In this document: piece after piece, positions 1 to 11,089 of the stretch
Layout: every line of letters starts with the position of its first letter
Numbering within the stretch: the stretch's first letter is position 1
DNA from: Ephemerocybe angulata
Lineage: Eukaryota > Basidiomycota > Agaricomycetes > Agaricales > Psathyrellaceae
DNA: 64,000 nt
NCBI GenBank assembly: GCA_013368325.1
Contig: JAACJK010000227.1
Location: 1-64,000, forward strand
Direction of reading: 5' to 3'
Notes under the pieces: generated by a model
Told to the model about the DNA's origin: nothing
Database searches by the model: none
What the model saw: only the letters and a program-made list of their open reading frames with translations
Position numbers and translations under genes: made by a program

Positions 1-255
1 TCGCAAGTAAACAGTCTGGTTTTGTTATGAGTGGTCATGTCTCAAGGGCCTAAAAAGTCGGTCGAGCCCAGTTCGCGCCCAACCTGAGATGGTTGAAAGA
101 GGGAGGGATGGGCGTTGATCGTTCGATGGGCACATATCACGTAAGCAAGGACGCGCAATACCACGGGCGCACGTGCCTACCGTCTAACAGCGTGTGTATT
201 GTTCAAACAAGAGCTGTCCTCGCTTCAGGTCGGTAAAGTCGAGTCAAAACTGGCA

Positions 256-1338
256 TTAGGTTAGGGCTGTGGGTATTAGAGATTGATTAAGTACATGCTG
301 AAAGTAAGGTACCAAGGTAGCGAGATGCGAATGACACAAAACTTGACAGAGAAGGCAACAAAAAGACCAGAAACAACGGAACGGGACCCAGTAGTAGAAC
401 ATATGAGAGAGGTACTTACACGACGAGGATACGAAGTACAAAAACTAGAACTGAGACAAACGAACTCGCGAGTTTCCTTAATATATGGTAGTGGTTGTGG
501 TAGTTAACCCGAAATTAGCCCTCGAATGTTGATCCTGCACATATGTAGCTATTCAACCCAGAGTAAGCATGTATCCTGGCATTTGTAGTGCAATATTAGG
601 TCGTTGTCTTACATCTTGGTCGCTGTCACTGAAGAGATAAGTACGTACTTTCAACAAGCTTGATCATCCGAACCGAGTACACGTGTGTCCTATTGCATGG
701 TATTGGCTTGCCAATCCGGCTCTTCCGCCATATCCGGCGGGATGGCCGGATATGGCGTCCTCCTCACTCGTACCTGGTTCTCACTCAGAAATCACGACCG
801 CGGTCTGTACTGATAGTCAAAAGACCTAATGTTCTAAATCAGGGCACAAGATAACCAAAATAACTTTCAAAAGGGTTGGGAGTTGAGAAATATCATGACA
901 ATCAACTTGCATCTTGCTAATTCAGGGCGATGACTTGAGTGAATCCACTGTGTTGAACTTAGTCACCACGTCGGTGAACTTAACCCATGAGAAGACACAC
1001 GCCCTGTGCTACTAGGAGTTGTATCATCAATAGTATCACCGCCCTACGTACTCACAGCGCTGGATTGAACGTCCGGAGATGCGGTAATTCCTGGTTACGG
1101 CTTTGTAACTGCCTGGTGATGCGACCAAAGTCCCCATGCTTTGCCCGTCCTGGAATCCTTGATTCGTTTATAAACGTTTCAGTCCCGAGTCCCATCAAGC
1201 AGTTCGCATTTTCCTCCTAAGTTGCCCCCGCTCACTCGCCTCTACAAACGCGGAGCGCTCGCCGCCACATTGCAACACGAACACTCGCTCTAGGATAAAA
1301 CACTGATTAGCCAGTCCTCCCGCTTCAACTATAACCTC
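256..1338. other. Region without a recognisable gene
   Basis: Only short ORFs occur here (for example 283-507 on + and 256-441 on -), and the mirrored right-arm copy does not keep their frames. None has recognisable motifs. The one striking element is the hairpin at 726-757, listed separately. This may be intergenic DNA upstream of the GH105-like gene. Confidence 0.5.
726..757. repeat. Perfect 13-bp stem hairpin
   Basis: CGCCATATCCGGC is followed by a 6-base spacer and its exact reverse complement. The same hairpin is kept in the right arm at 48,440-48,471. It lies about 600 bp upstream of the GH105-like gene. Its function is unknown; it could be a protein-binding palindrome or a relic of a mobile element. 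Confidence 0.8.
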
Positions 1339-3045
1339 ATGTTGCTCACACCACCAGACATTCTATCCATCGTCCTCTTCGCTCTCACCTCTCAGACCAG
1401 CAAATCCAAACAATCACGTCCAACCTTGCCCAGAGCGCGACACAACGTGAGTTCAGCCCGTTCTAACGCAATACTCTAGCCTAATTGAATATAGATGGGA
1501 GCTTGGGACTCGCGCACAAGCCATACTCGAACTCAGCGCAGCGCGTTACAGCGTGTTTTCCGCACCAAGAGGCAAAGCGAAGAATCTGCGTTACCACCCC
1601 CGAGCGACATTCCATCCGACTTAAGCGGCGCGCTCAGCCCGGTGTTCGATATGGCAGAAGCATTCTTGGAGGGTGGCAGGGAAGAAGCAGGCGAGTATAG
1701 ATTCTTCGTCCTTATGCCTGCGAGCGTAGGGAGTGACCTAATAGATGAATAGATACCCCAGCCCGATGATAGCTGGAGATGGATCTGCCGCAGACCCTGC
1801 CTCCAATCGCCACGGTACTCGCAAGTCTAACGCACCAAGCCTTGCCGGGTGGAATGGCCGATGGAGTCGACTACTTGACATAACTAAGAGCCAATCGACT
1901 TCCTTAACAGTGATAAAGTTCCGAAACACCTGAAGGGGCCATATCACACCGAGTAGAGCAACTACAGCTATGGTAAGTCCACACTGTTATCCATTGTTAC
2001 GAGTACCTGATCCATGGAAGGTCTGATTTCGTATATTGGTTCCACCCGTGCTAGGATACTACGGCGTATTGACAAAACGCGATCCTACCTTGTCGATGCA
2101 TACGTCCAATGTCGGCTTACCGTCAATACTTGCGAGATGGGAGCACTGGTCTCTGGCGCCATGTCCTACTTGGAACACGGGTCGATGGAGTTCCGAATGA
2201 TCCAGGATTTTGGTCTACCGGTGAGTCTCTCAGGCACTGTGAGCACCTCTCCTATATGTCACCAGTGCAAGAACTATGACGCAGGATCGTCGTATTGATG
2301 GGCCTCCCTTCACTCGGGCACGACGGTTGTTCTATTTGTGGGGTGGCGCTGGAAAGGGCGCCTATTACTTTGCCGGTCTTGATGACTCACCTGTCTTATT
2401 CTAGGAAATGGATGGCCGCAGCAGGAATGCTCCGAGTTTACGCTACCATCAAAATAGCGAGTTCGCTGGCTCGATGAAGAACGAAATGAACGACCTCAAA
2501 ACGTGGGTGGAGGAAGTGCACATAGCAATGTACTCTCATCTAGTAAGTGTCACAGCTGCCTGTAGCTGTCCGTTATCCTCACGTTACTGAAACTACTTGT
2601 CGGATAGGACTCGTCGAACGTTTTCACAAACTACGCTGACCAATCGCCCACATCCGCCAGGAACTTCTACGACGCGTCAAGCACCGCACTTATGGCTGGC
2701 ACCGTGTTTCGATACATGGTCGAGATGAGAGACAAGAAGTACAAGTATATGGACAGGGCTCAGACGGCATGGGATACCCTTTTCGCCACAAACTCCACCA
2801 ACTTAGATAATGGCGATAACTTCATCGGTTACTCGCATTTCACTGAGGATGGTTGGTTAACGCCGACAGTAAATCCTAACGACTACTCTATCCAAGGTAC
2901 CCATAGTCCAGAGGGACAGGCCTTTGTGGTCATGCTTCACGCTGCTAGGAGAGACTGGCAAGCGATGAATGGTGGTCTTAACTTCCAAGTGCACGTTGGG
3001 CTACTACTTTTTTCGATAGTCGCTACTGTAATCTGGGCGATATAG
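1339..3045 (+). pseudogene. GH105/GH88-type unsaturated glucuronyl (rhamnogalacturonyl) hydrolase, decayed left copy
   Basis: Pieces of a six-hairpin glycosidase of the GH105 type can be read across several frames: ELGTRAQAILEL, a GDGSAADPAS block, a WAAAGMLRVYATI-like block around 2,400-2,460, and a long final exon ending with SPEGQAFVVMLHAA and a hydrophobic C-terminus (2,692-3,045). The family removes unsaturated uronic acids from pectin fragments made by lyases. Compared with the right copy this one has lost single bases at about 1,583, 2,034, 2,413 and 2,452, plus 19 bp in the signal-peptide region near 1,385. Each loss shifts the frame, so it cannot make the enzyme. Family assignment rests on remembered motif similarity. 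Confidence 0.75.
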
Positions 3046-3141
3046 ATATACATCTTGAATATTGAGCTAATGTTGGTGGTAAGGAAAAACATGTAGGTAC
3101 ATATGTGCTATATTCGCGAGTTTGGTTCAATCCTTGATTGT

Positions 3142-3528
3142 CTACGTACGAGTATCCGGAATTGACCCAACCCTCCACCATGAAATTGAACTTCTCACCG
3201 CCCTTTCGTCTCTCTGATATGCACGATGTCCTCCAGGGCACTTAGCCAGGAGTTGAGGTTGTCGAGGTGGTGTTGGGGAGGCATGTCCACTGGGACACTC
3301 TCCAGGAAGTGTTGATCGTGTTGTTATAAAACTGACGTGCGAGCCCATTGAGCAAGGATTGAATGTGCCGCTGATGGGCGGGGCGCAGCGAGGGAGGATG
3401 TTTACTGTGGGAGAAGGTGCCGATGTCAAGGTCGTCGGAGTAATGACTGCGGTGTGAGTGACATGAGAGCTCGCTCCTCCAAAGGACACGAAGCTGAGGA
3501 GAGACACAAATACAGTGAAATATCGCAT
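3142..3528 (-). CDS. Small secreted hypothetical ORF, left copy
   Basis: The ATG at 3,528 opens a clear hydrophobic signal peptide (MRYFTVFVSLLSFVSFGG) followed by a Thr/Pro/Cys-containing stretch. The gene is convergent with the GH105-like gene. The same sequence is at 45,608 in the right arm, with one C more in a run (left gtcccagtgg, right gtccccagtgg), so the two predicted C-termini differ. A second overlapping frame reads as a plausible helical protein rich in His, Leu and Asn, so a frameshift or a missed intron after the signal peptide is likely. No family is recognised. Confidence 0.4.
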   Translation of the reverse strand: MRYFTVFVSLLSFVSFGGASSHVTHTAVITPTTLTSAPSPTVNILPRCAPPISGTFNPCSMGSHVSFITTRSTLPGECPSGHASPTPPRQPQLLAKCPGGHRAYQRDERAVRSSISWWRVGSIPDTRT

Positions 3529-3639
3529 GAAGTTGTGCAGGTGATAGAGATATCGACGTTCGATATCCTTTTAACTGTGTATACCTGGTACGCATCAGTA
3601 ATTGTCTTCTACTATCGCACGTCACAGATTGAAGAAGTC

Positions 3640-4779
3640 ATATGGGCCTCAGTCGAGCTGATAAGTTGACACATCGATGGAGAACGGGGGAATATTTCGA
3701 AGAAGCCAATGTCATTACACAGGCGTGTGATCCTTTCTGGTGTTTAGGCGGAACGAGCTCGGAGGAAGCTCACCCTTCTGTCCGTTGCTCCACGCGCAAT
3801 TCTAGACATCCGAAGAATATCCTCTGGGATATTGAATATGGGATGCAAAGTATACGAGCGCATCGGGTTATGGTTATACCTAATCTTTTAAGTAGTTGGG
3901 CAACATATAAGCCGCTCTGAATCAGTCACGTTTGATCGAGGCGCTCCCCTACCACACAAATCCTCGCTAAGGAACGACTGGTATCGAGGACACTTCTCGA
4001 CTGACAAGGAGCTTTGGACCTTGGAGAAAGAAGAAATGGCCTCTTTATCCCTTCAATCTAGGGATTAGCCATGTGACATCAGTCCTGGTTCTCCGCCCTC
4101 CGCCTTGTGACCTTGGTCAGACGGTCTATGCAAGCCTTCGTCTCCCAACACTGACAGCCACAGACAGGGACTAGCTCAATATGGGACTAGCCAGTACTAG
4201 TACGCGTTCATTGAAGCAATTTCCACTACCGTAGTCCACGGAGTCAGCCAAGATTCAGCTTTCGCCCTGGATTCATCATTGGCGCCCGCGGGCCACTCTA
4301 CACGGCTTTGGAGACCCGGGTAGCGATCACAGTACCCAGGCGCCTCCACGGGTCTGCGCTACACCTGGTTTTAGTTGCTTCCCTACCCGCTCCCCTCGTA
4401 CCCGTTAATCGTAGCTTCTTCGACGAAAAAATAGTCCCGGAGTCATGTCCACCCAGTAGAGACAGCTATTCCGCTTAGGCGCATGACTGACCAAACAGAC
4501 AAATTCGTGCTTGATGTTGCACCCTGGACGCTGCTCTGCATTGTGTAAAACTAGCAGTGGGCCGTGGCATGAACAGGAATATGCTAGAGGGGACACCACA
4601 AGGACACCACCTACTGCAGACATTCATCGAATGGTCAGAATCGACTCCTCACATCCCCATGACCATAGGAAGTCACTCAGATACCGAAGTTCACCCCCGT
4701 GCAAGCTCGCGTTTATGAATATTATCGGATATTCACGCCTTCCTCACTTCCATTTCCCCAATAAACCCTAATACCCAGG
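3640..4779. other. Intergenic region without a recognisable gene
   Basis: Short ORFs occur (for example 3,642-3,920 and 4,511-4,771 on +), but they show no motif and the mirrored copy near 44,350-45,540 breaks several of them with small indels. It forms the upstream region of the xylanase. Confidence 0.5.
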
Positions 4780-4787
4780 TATAAATA
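4780..4787 (+). promoter_or_regulatory. TATA box of the GH10 xylanase (left)
   Basis: TATAAATA lies 59 bp before the start codon and is kept in the right arm (44,343-44,350 on -). An upstream ATG at 4,790 is in another frame; transcription probably starts after it. Confidence 0.6.
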
Positions 4788-4845
4788 CGATGCGTAAAAT
4801 AGGTTCTAAGTGCTGTAGGCTTCATCTCGACACCCGTAGTCAGAT

Positions 4846-6454
4846 ATGTCCAAACTCTCTGCGCTTGTCTCTCTCGTTCTCTTCATCACTAGTTGCTCGG
4901 CCTTGGCCGTACAGCCCGATGCTACCCAGGCGCGCGATGCCACCCCGGTGGCGCGTGCGATTGAGCCCTCTGCTAGTGCTGGCGGTCTTCAGGTCAAGTT
5001 CAGGGCCAAGGGAAAGATGTACTTCGGTACATGCGCTGACCCGGGAACATTGAACATTGCTGGTGAGCTCCCTTTTGGGCATACTACATAGTGGGAGCTC
5101 CTTGACTGAGCCTACGCGCCAGCAAACGCTGCTATCCTGAAAAAGGACTTCGGACAGCTGACCCCGGTGAGCATTTTTCAATTTCTGCATCGTCCGAATG
5201 CACGGAAACCAATCACCTGTCCCTGTTTTATAGGAAAACTCAATGAAATGGGACGCAACAGAGCGTAAGCGTCTTGGAGAAACGGTAATCTAGACCTAAA
5301 GCTGACTCAGAAACCCTCTGTAGCAAATAGAGGTACTTTCAACTTCGGCAATGCCGACACTCTTGTGAACTGGGCAACCACGAACGGGAAGCTAATCCGT
5401 GGTCATACCCTGGGTAAGCACGACGTCACCCTCTAGCTATGGATTCGCTAACGGGTACCCAAGTTTGGCATTCTCAGCTTCCAGGCTGGGTTAGTAACAT
5501 AAATGACAAGAATACCCTCGTAAGCGCTTCTCACAGAATAACCATATGACCTTTTAATCACCCATTCGTTAAGACCCAGGTCATTCAAAACCACGCCCAA
5601 ACTGTCGCTGGACGTTACGCAGGAAAGGTATATGGTACGTTACGTCGACCGGGAGTAATGTCAATGGGGTAGCTTAACTGGCATGATCGATGATAGCTTG
5701 GGATGTCGTCAAGTGAGTATTTGCCTAATCTTCCCCGGTCAACAACGTTTGACGGTATATTCCCAGTGAGATCTTTAACGAAGATGGCTCCCTTCGCAGC
5801 AGCGTCTTCTCGCGTGTTCTCGGAGAGGTATTCATAATATCTACGAAGCTCTCCACAAATCTAATTACCGTTTCACTCAGTCATTTGTCACCATCGCCTT
5901 CCAAGCCGCCCGCAAGGCTGATCCAGCAGCTGTTCTCTACATCAACGACTACAACCTGGACTCGGCTAACGCCAAAGTCAGAGGGCTAGTAGCTCTAGTT
6001 GGCCGCGTCAACAAAGCAAACCCAGGTACCATCGACGGTGCCGGAACCCAAATGCATCTTGGGGTATACTCCACATATTTATGTCATCCTTGAATATCAC
6101 TAATCATTGTCTATCTTGTAGGCGAACGGAGCTGGGGGTGCCCAAGCCGCTCTTAGCGCTCTCGCGGCGGCGGAGGGTATCAAAGAGGTTGCAGTTACGG
6201 AGCTCGACATCGTCAATGCAAGCGCAAATGACTATACCACTGTACTGCGCGCGTGCTTGAATACGCCCAAATGCGTGGGCATAACTGTGTGGGGCGTCAG
6301 CGATGCGGTAAGTCGAACTTGTTTGATTTTCTTCACATAATCGGTCTCATATGGAGCAAAACAGAACTCCTGGAGGGCTAGTAGCAACCCACTCCTCTTC
6401 GACAGGAACTACAACCCCAAGGCAGCATACACTGCGATTATCAATGCGCTTTAG
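4846..6454 (+). CDS. Secreted GH10 endo-1,4-beta-xylanase, left copy
   Basis: The protein hydrolyses internal beta-1,4 bonds of xylan outside the cell. An N-terminal signal peptide ([21 protein letters not shown]) leads into [20 protein letters not shown], then [41 protein letters not shown] with the acid/base Glu, [17 protein letters not shown], and VAVTELDI with the nucleophile Glu, ending with [15 protein letters not shown]. This is the full GH10 order in about 345 residues without a CBM. At least nine short GT-AG introns are needed. The junction at about 5,270-5,330 is awkward: [11 protein letters not shown] needs an acceptor that is not a clean AG, which is equally so in the right copy. 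By eye the coding parts of the two copies are the same. Confidence 0.93.
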
Positions 6455-6921
6455 TCCAGACATATAGGCATGATTCTGATTGATTAGTTTGGAAATAAAA
6501 TGGTTTCCCAGCTATCTATCTTCCATCCTGGATTCCTTTCACCGTCTCGAATCAATCGTCCCAGAGGGTCTCAAATCTTGATGCCTGAATGGGCCTTCGG
6601 CCTATTCCACCGCCTATAATAGAGGCCAGCACAAGCACCCCACTATGCTAGAGCAAAGCGCCTGATAGGCATCTCACGATAACAAAGCACAACAAAGCAC
6701 GGGGCACCGGGGGTGATAAAAGCAGCTTTTCGCCTAAGATCAAATGCTTTGTATATTCTGATTAGTACCGAGCACTGTGCTTTGGCGACCCGTAGTTTAA
6801 GGTATATATATGACCCGTAATATCTCCAAGAGCCTCCAGAATCTCGCCCTCTTCCTCACTTAGACTCTCCCCCTTCACTCACTCTGTCTTTGCACTCGCT
6901 TCGCTCCCAACTTCGAACGGC
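6455..6921. other. Intergenic region, xylanase 3' flank and zinc-finger gene promoter
   Basis: No gene is seen. A TATA-like TATATATA lies near 6,801-6,808, upstream of the gene at 6,922. The segment from about 6,760 has a diverged copy at 16,765-16,830 upstream of the paralogous gene. Confidence 0.5.
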
Positions 6922-7536
6922 ATGTGGAGAATCATCTCACCCGCAGTGCAGGAAGCGCCACCCTCCAGCTCCGGCACCTACACAGCCAAGGAGCTCACAG
7001 AGTTCCCAGAGCGCAGGTCGAACGTCATACGCGATCAAAACCGCGATTCTGCGCAGGACACCGAAACAGCAGTTCGCTATGCGCACAGCAAGGAGCGTTG
7101 CGACGATCTTTCCCAGAAGAAAGCAAAAGGGGCAGGTTATTTGAAACCTGACCAAAGGCGACTATTCTTCGTCGACGATCCGCATTGCGAGTTAATCCTT
7201 GGTACCGACACCCGGGTTTCTTGTTCCGCGTGCGACAGAAAGATTGAACTGGGCGCACCGCTGGGGCGCCATAAATGGAAGCAGCACATCAAGTCCCTGG
7301 GCCACCGCAGGAATGTCGGGGAACTTGTAATCGCCCGTGCTGACTACGCTAGGCGCCAACAACGGTTTGTTGAAGACCCAGTCGCGATTCTCCTGGAGTC
7401 GGACAGGGAGATTCAATGTTCCCTGTGTAACAGGAAAATTAAGCTTCATGGCCCATGGGGGTGGACCAACTGGGCGATTCATCTCAAAAGAAACGGTCAT
7501 CAGGCTAGAGCGAAGGCTGGTCAACCTCCTAGCTGA
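6922..7536 (+). CDS. Zinc-finger-like protein with tandem C-x2-C...H...H repeats, left arm
   Basis: An intronless ORF of 204 residues. Two clear repeats have the form C-x2-C, about 17 residues including a Trp, then H-x5-H: CSACDRKIELG...KQHIKSLGH (about residues 100-127) and CSLCNRKIKLHGPWGW...IHLKRNGH (about 165-193). A third, N-terminal repeat is degenerate here (residues 50-65 lack the CxxC) but present in the paralogue at 16,832. The spacing suggests a BED- or C2H2-like zinc module, possibly nucleic-acid binding; that is inference. The N-terminus is Ser/Pro-rich. Its partner at 41,598-42,212 differs at only a few residues. Confidence 0.65.
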   Translation: MWRIISPAVQEAPPSSSGTYTAKELTEFPERRSNVIRDQNRDSAQDTETAVRYAHSKERCDDLSQKKAKGAGYLKPDQRRLFFVDDPHCELILGTDTRVSCSACDRKIELGAPLGRHKWKQHIKSLGHRRNVGELVIARADYARRQQRFVEDPVAILLESDREIQCSLCNRKIKLHGPWGWTNWAIHLKRNGHQARAKAGQPPS

Positions 7537-8088
7537 GCAATCGCTGGAGTCCTTGGCGCAAAGTCGGTTCTCTACTACAAGACATTGGAGATTCTTTTTA
7601 AATACCCTATTTATGGTACGTTACTGTCGGCTTAACGCTTGGTTTGAACTCCTTCTTCATCGTTACACATCCCCTCCCGTAGGACCCAGGTATAGACGCA
7701 CAAATTCGTCAAAATCTCCTTGGGGCGATACTTAGGGCCACTCGTATTTGTATGTATCGGAAGGGCTAGACACAGTTACCAGTATAAATATCCTTCCCTC
7801 AGTGCAAAGCTTTCACCCACCAAGCATGAATTCCTTCAAGACTATACACGAGTCAGTAACATCCTAACACGCGACGGTCAAACACTCCTTCCCAGGGTGG
7901 AGAAGGCTCACCGCCTTACCTATCCAAACGGCGAGTGTTGGTATACATTGGTCGACCACCACGTCACCGATAACCGGGATGCCGAGGCACCGCTGTCGAT
8001 ACTGATAAACTTGCCCTCGAGAGTAGAACACAAGTATGTAAAATCCGAACTCGAGCAACTAAAGTCTCATTCCAAACGCCGCCTCTCC
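7537..8088. other. Spacer between zinc-finger-like and coiled-coil genes
   Basis: No convincing gene. The + strand ORF 7,720-8,220 overlaps the coiled-coil gene antisense and is probably a shadow. The segment 7,690-8,050 recurs at 13,150-13,510 and, inverted, at 33,600-33,940 and 41,090-41,440. It is therefore the conserved 3' flank of the coiled-coil family, with a TATAAATA at about 7,783. Confidence 0.5.
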
Positions 8089-8709
8089 TCAGTCTACGTC
8101 TATCGCATCCCTCAACCGGAGAAACTCCTCCCGGAGGCTCCGCACCTCAGCATCTCTTCGTCTCCGATTTTCCACCTCCACCGCAAGCGCCTCCTTCAGT
8201 TCATCGATCTCAGAAAGTAGGTGGTCGACAATCGGGGGAATGGGCATGAGACGCGATTGCGGGTATGTAGGTGGCGTCCTGGCAGTAGCATCTGATGTAT
8301 GAGCCGAAGCACTGCGCGATAATTTGCCCAGGTGCGCAGGTTGAAGGGAGGGTATTTCGGGGCGATCAGAGTCGACATGCATCGATGCATCGTCCGCCGC
8401 CGGAGCCATTGACGTACTACCTCGCTCAGCCGCCATATTCGAAGGCTCCGAGTCTTGCACTCGAAGCACAGGCGGAGGTCCAAGTGGATGTGGACGCTTG
8501 AGCGGTTCGACCGGTATATGTCCCCAAGTAACGTCCACTTCATACCGCTCGTCCAGCGCCAAATCCAACGGCCCACCATCATCGTGCAGTGGCGGATCCC
8601 CCTCGTACACGAGGCTCCACGCCTCCCTATACTGCTCGCATGCCCACCGTGACGCGTTCAGTGGCATCAGCGAAGGGGAGTGGCCGCTGGTGCCGGCGGC
8701 TGCGTTCAT
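8089..8709 (-). CDS. Coiled-coil family protein, N-terminally truncated copy (left outer arm)
   Basis: 206 residues from an ATG at 8,709. It keeps the family core WSLVYEGDPPLHDDGGPLDL, a Pro-rich acidic linker, and a conserved tail beginning PIPPIVDHLLSEIDELKEAL and running into a charged coiled coil ending RLRDAIDVD. The Cys-rich N-terminal exons found at 32,618 and 49,168 are gone. The sequence jumps from GRAC-like upstream DNA straight to EQYREAWS, as at 40,424, which implies a deletion of about 440 bp relative to 32,540-32,980. It may be a truncated product or a pseudogene. Function unknown. Confidence 0.5.
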   Translation of the reverse strand: MNAAAGTSGHSPSLMPLNASRWACEQYREAWSLVYEGDPPLHDDGGPLDLALDERYEVDVTWGHIPVEPLKRPHPLGPPPVLRVQDSEPSNMAAERGSTSMAPAADDASMHVDSDRPEIPSLQPAHLGKLSRSASAHTSDATARTPPTYPQSRLMPIPPIVDHLLSEIDELKEALAVEVENRRRRDAEVRSLREEFLRLRDAIDVD

Positions 8710-9234
8710 AATAGTCCACTGGCGTCGCCGAGGATTTCTTCCCTACTCAGACTCATAGAGTCCCAAACTTATTGGCTTCGTGTATGTTGTAAACATGACC
8801 TGTCTCATCAACGATAACTCAAAGCAGCCCCCAAGACTCCGAACAGACTGAAAGATCAAATCGATAGAGAGAGTAGATAAACAGAATCCCAACAAAAACA
8901 CAAACGAAAGCGACAGCAAAAGAATTTAAGAAATAGACGACAAGACATATTCAGCACAAGCACGTGCATACGGTAGAGAGACGGGATAGTCGGACGGATG
9001 GATAGACACTATAAAGAATGGGGTAATAGACGGTAGAGGGGTACGTAAGCAGGTGTTAGCGAGTAGGTAAGGGTAGTAGACGATAGAAAGGCAGGTATAC
9101 GAGGTATACACGAAACCAAAAACAAGAAACCAAAGAGAGGGAGGGGGAAAACCGTACAAGTACACAACACGAAACGAAGAAAAGAAAGAGAATACTAAGG
9201 ATTATATAATTCCACCAAACTGAAAATGTCACTC

Positions 9235-10155
9235 CAGAACAAGAACGGTCCTTCCTTCCTTCCTTCTCCTCCACCTCCACCTCCTCTCCCCCTCCCGACC
9301 CCGATCCCGATCTCCCCCTCCCCATCTCCTCCTCCTCCCTTCCTCTCCCGCTCCTCCCCACGCCTGGCCACCCAAGCCCCACCTGCCCTGCAGGGTCCAC
9401 CAAACACCGATATTACCCCTCGGTTCCGTCCAACCCCCGGGGACCCGAGTAACCATCGCGATCGATCGATTGATTCAGGTACATACACCATCATGCAATG
9501 CACCACGCGTGCAGTCAGTTGGGGCCGGTAATCATTGCGACGTTTCGTTCTGGTGAGTAGCTGGGCGTGCTGGGCCAGAGAGAAGGAATGCGAGGGTAGG
9601 TTGAAAGTCAAGGAGCCTATGGGGCAATGTCGGCCACAGTCGGTACTCGGCGTTGAAAGACGCCATTACCGTTCTCTCTCCCTCTCCCGCTCCCTCTTCC
9701 TCTCCCGTTCCCTCTCTTCTACTCCCATTCCACCAACATCCCCCCGCCCGCAAGTGCCCTATTCGCATCCTCCACGCACTCCACCCCGTCTTCCTCATAT
9801 ACAACACGACAGAGTCGAGCACGTTCTTGTAGACGACGGACGGGGCGGTACTCGGCGCGCTCCGCGAGCGAGAAGCCGTTTTGGGACGATCCTCGTTTGT
9901 TTTACGATGGTGGATTCACCCGATTCGCAGGAGCCTGCGGCGTTGTAGGGGGTGTTGAGGAGGAGAGAGGGTGGGGGATGGTGATGGCGGCGGCGGCGAC
10001 GAGTACGAGTACAAGAGGGAAGGCGACGATCAGCAGGATACCCTAATTCAAAGAAGGTAGAGGGAGGGGCGCTGCGTACCTAGGAGCAGGGTCTTGCATT
10101 CGCGCTTGACCTCCTCGATCTCCTTGTCGATCTCGTCCGAGACGCAGCCGCCCAT
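9235..10155 (-). pseudogene. Truncated G-protein alpha subunit copy with damaged P-loop (left arm)
   Basis: The ATG at 10,155 opens MGGCVSDEIDKEIEEVKREC...LLL, a shortened version of the first exon of the complete gene at 27,250. It is followed by a 5' splice site and, after an intron, by a P-loop exon reading GSCESGEST where the intact gene has GSGESGKST. The Lys that holds the nucleotide phosphates is replaced by Glu. Frames break soon after, and at about 9,660 the copy jumps from the Arg/Glu-repeat region to sequence that lies 3' of the intact gene (compare 30,760-31,430). The whole GTPase core is missing. Confidence 0.85.
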
Positions 10156-10574
10156 CCTGCCTTCCTATCTATCTTCTTCTAACGGTGGTCATCGGTAGAC
10201 GTGGTGGTGTCTGGGAGGGGGGGAAAGTGAGTCGTGCCGTGGGGTTGGAGTTGGGTTGAGTGTTCGTCGTGGTGGGAGGTGTCGGCAGGAGACGATGGGG
10301 GGAAGAGGGGTGTGGGTAGAAGGTGGGTGGGTGTAAACTGGATAGGTGTGGATGTAGAACGGTGATTGGGGCGCCTTCGTCCTCCCGAACCAAGCAGCAA
10401 ACGCCAATCTGCCGGTCCATCGAATCGTCTTCCTATCTCCCTAGTATCGCCCGTGTACCCCACCCAGCACGCTGGCTCAGTTCGAAAGGGTGAAGGAGGA
10501 GGGGATGGATAGAGGAGGGGCGAGGAGGAGGAGGGGGAGGGCGGGAGGGCGTCGTCAGCGAGTAGAATGGAGCC

Positions 10575-11045
10575 CGCCCCCGCCCCCTGCTGCGTCATCG
10601 TAAATGTCTGCGCCACGGCCGTCCCCATACCATTCCCTTCGCGACATCGCAGATCGTATTGACACTCTTCTTGCGCACGCTGGGCGACGGTTCGCGCGAG
10701 AGCGAGCGCAGGAGGAGCAGCTCAAGCGTCGTGAGGGTCTGCGAGGAGAGGTGGTCGTACAGCGAGAACCGCGGTGGTGCCGCTGCGAACGAAAGAGCAG
10801 TCGGCGGAGGAGAACTAGAGAGAACGACCGCATCTAGGACGAGTCAGTTAGGGCGAGGAAGAGCGGGTGACGAGTCTGACGACGTACCACTTCAGTGTCC
10901 GCGGCGATCGCGAACTGGGCGAGGGCGAGCAGGTACAGCTCTGGTGTCCTCGCCAGCAGGTCATTCACCGCCTTTTCAGCACGACATCATCAACGTCAGT
11001 CAAGATTCGACAGAATCTACGCGGGCTCCGCCGTGATTTCCTGCG
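10575..11045 (-). pseudogene. Importin-beta-like (karyopherin, HEAT-repeat) gene fragment, left arm
   Basis: Two pieces read like the N-terminus of an importin beta-3/Kap121-type karyopherin: LLARTPELYLLALAQFAIAA, a short intron, RSFSLVLLRRLLFRS, then in another frame RFSLYDHLSSQTLTTLELLL and SPSVRKKSVNTICNVAKGM. A one-base frameshift between LLFRS and the next block, and the abrupt end next to the G-alpha fragment, mark it as a broken remnant. Family assignment is from remembered similarity and is moderate. Copies: 37,975-38,450 (+) and 14,060-14,600 (-). Confidence 0.55.
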
Positions 11046-11089
11046 TCACTACTGCGTCCATCGTGTCCCCAGAATAGCAGATATGTAAC

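Noticed and set aside
256..441. Hydrophobic Cys-rich minus-strand ORF (also 48,742-48,951) as a membrane peptide gene
   Set aside because: N-termini differ between the arms because of indels and no signal or conserved motif supports it.
7720..8220. 166-codon + strand ORF conserved in the right arm (40,914-41,414)
   Set aside because: Lies antisense to the coiled-coil tail, and most of its length is explained by that gene and its 3' flank; diverged copies at 13,276 and 33,629 break the frame.
9226..9531. Proline-rich ORFs in polypyrimidine or polypurine tracts (also 27,368-27,781, 29,445-29,785, 30,814-31,017)
   Set aside because: Translation of low-complexity CCT/GGA tracts in introns and flanks of the G-alpha gene and its copies; no start context or conservation of frame.
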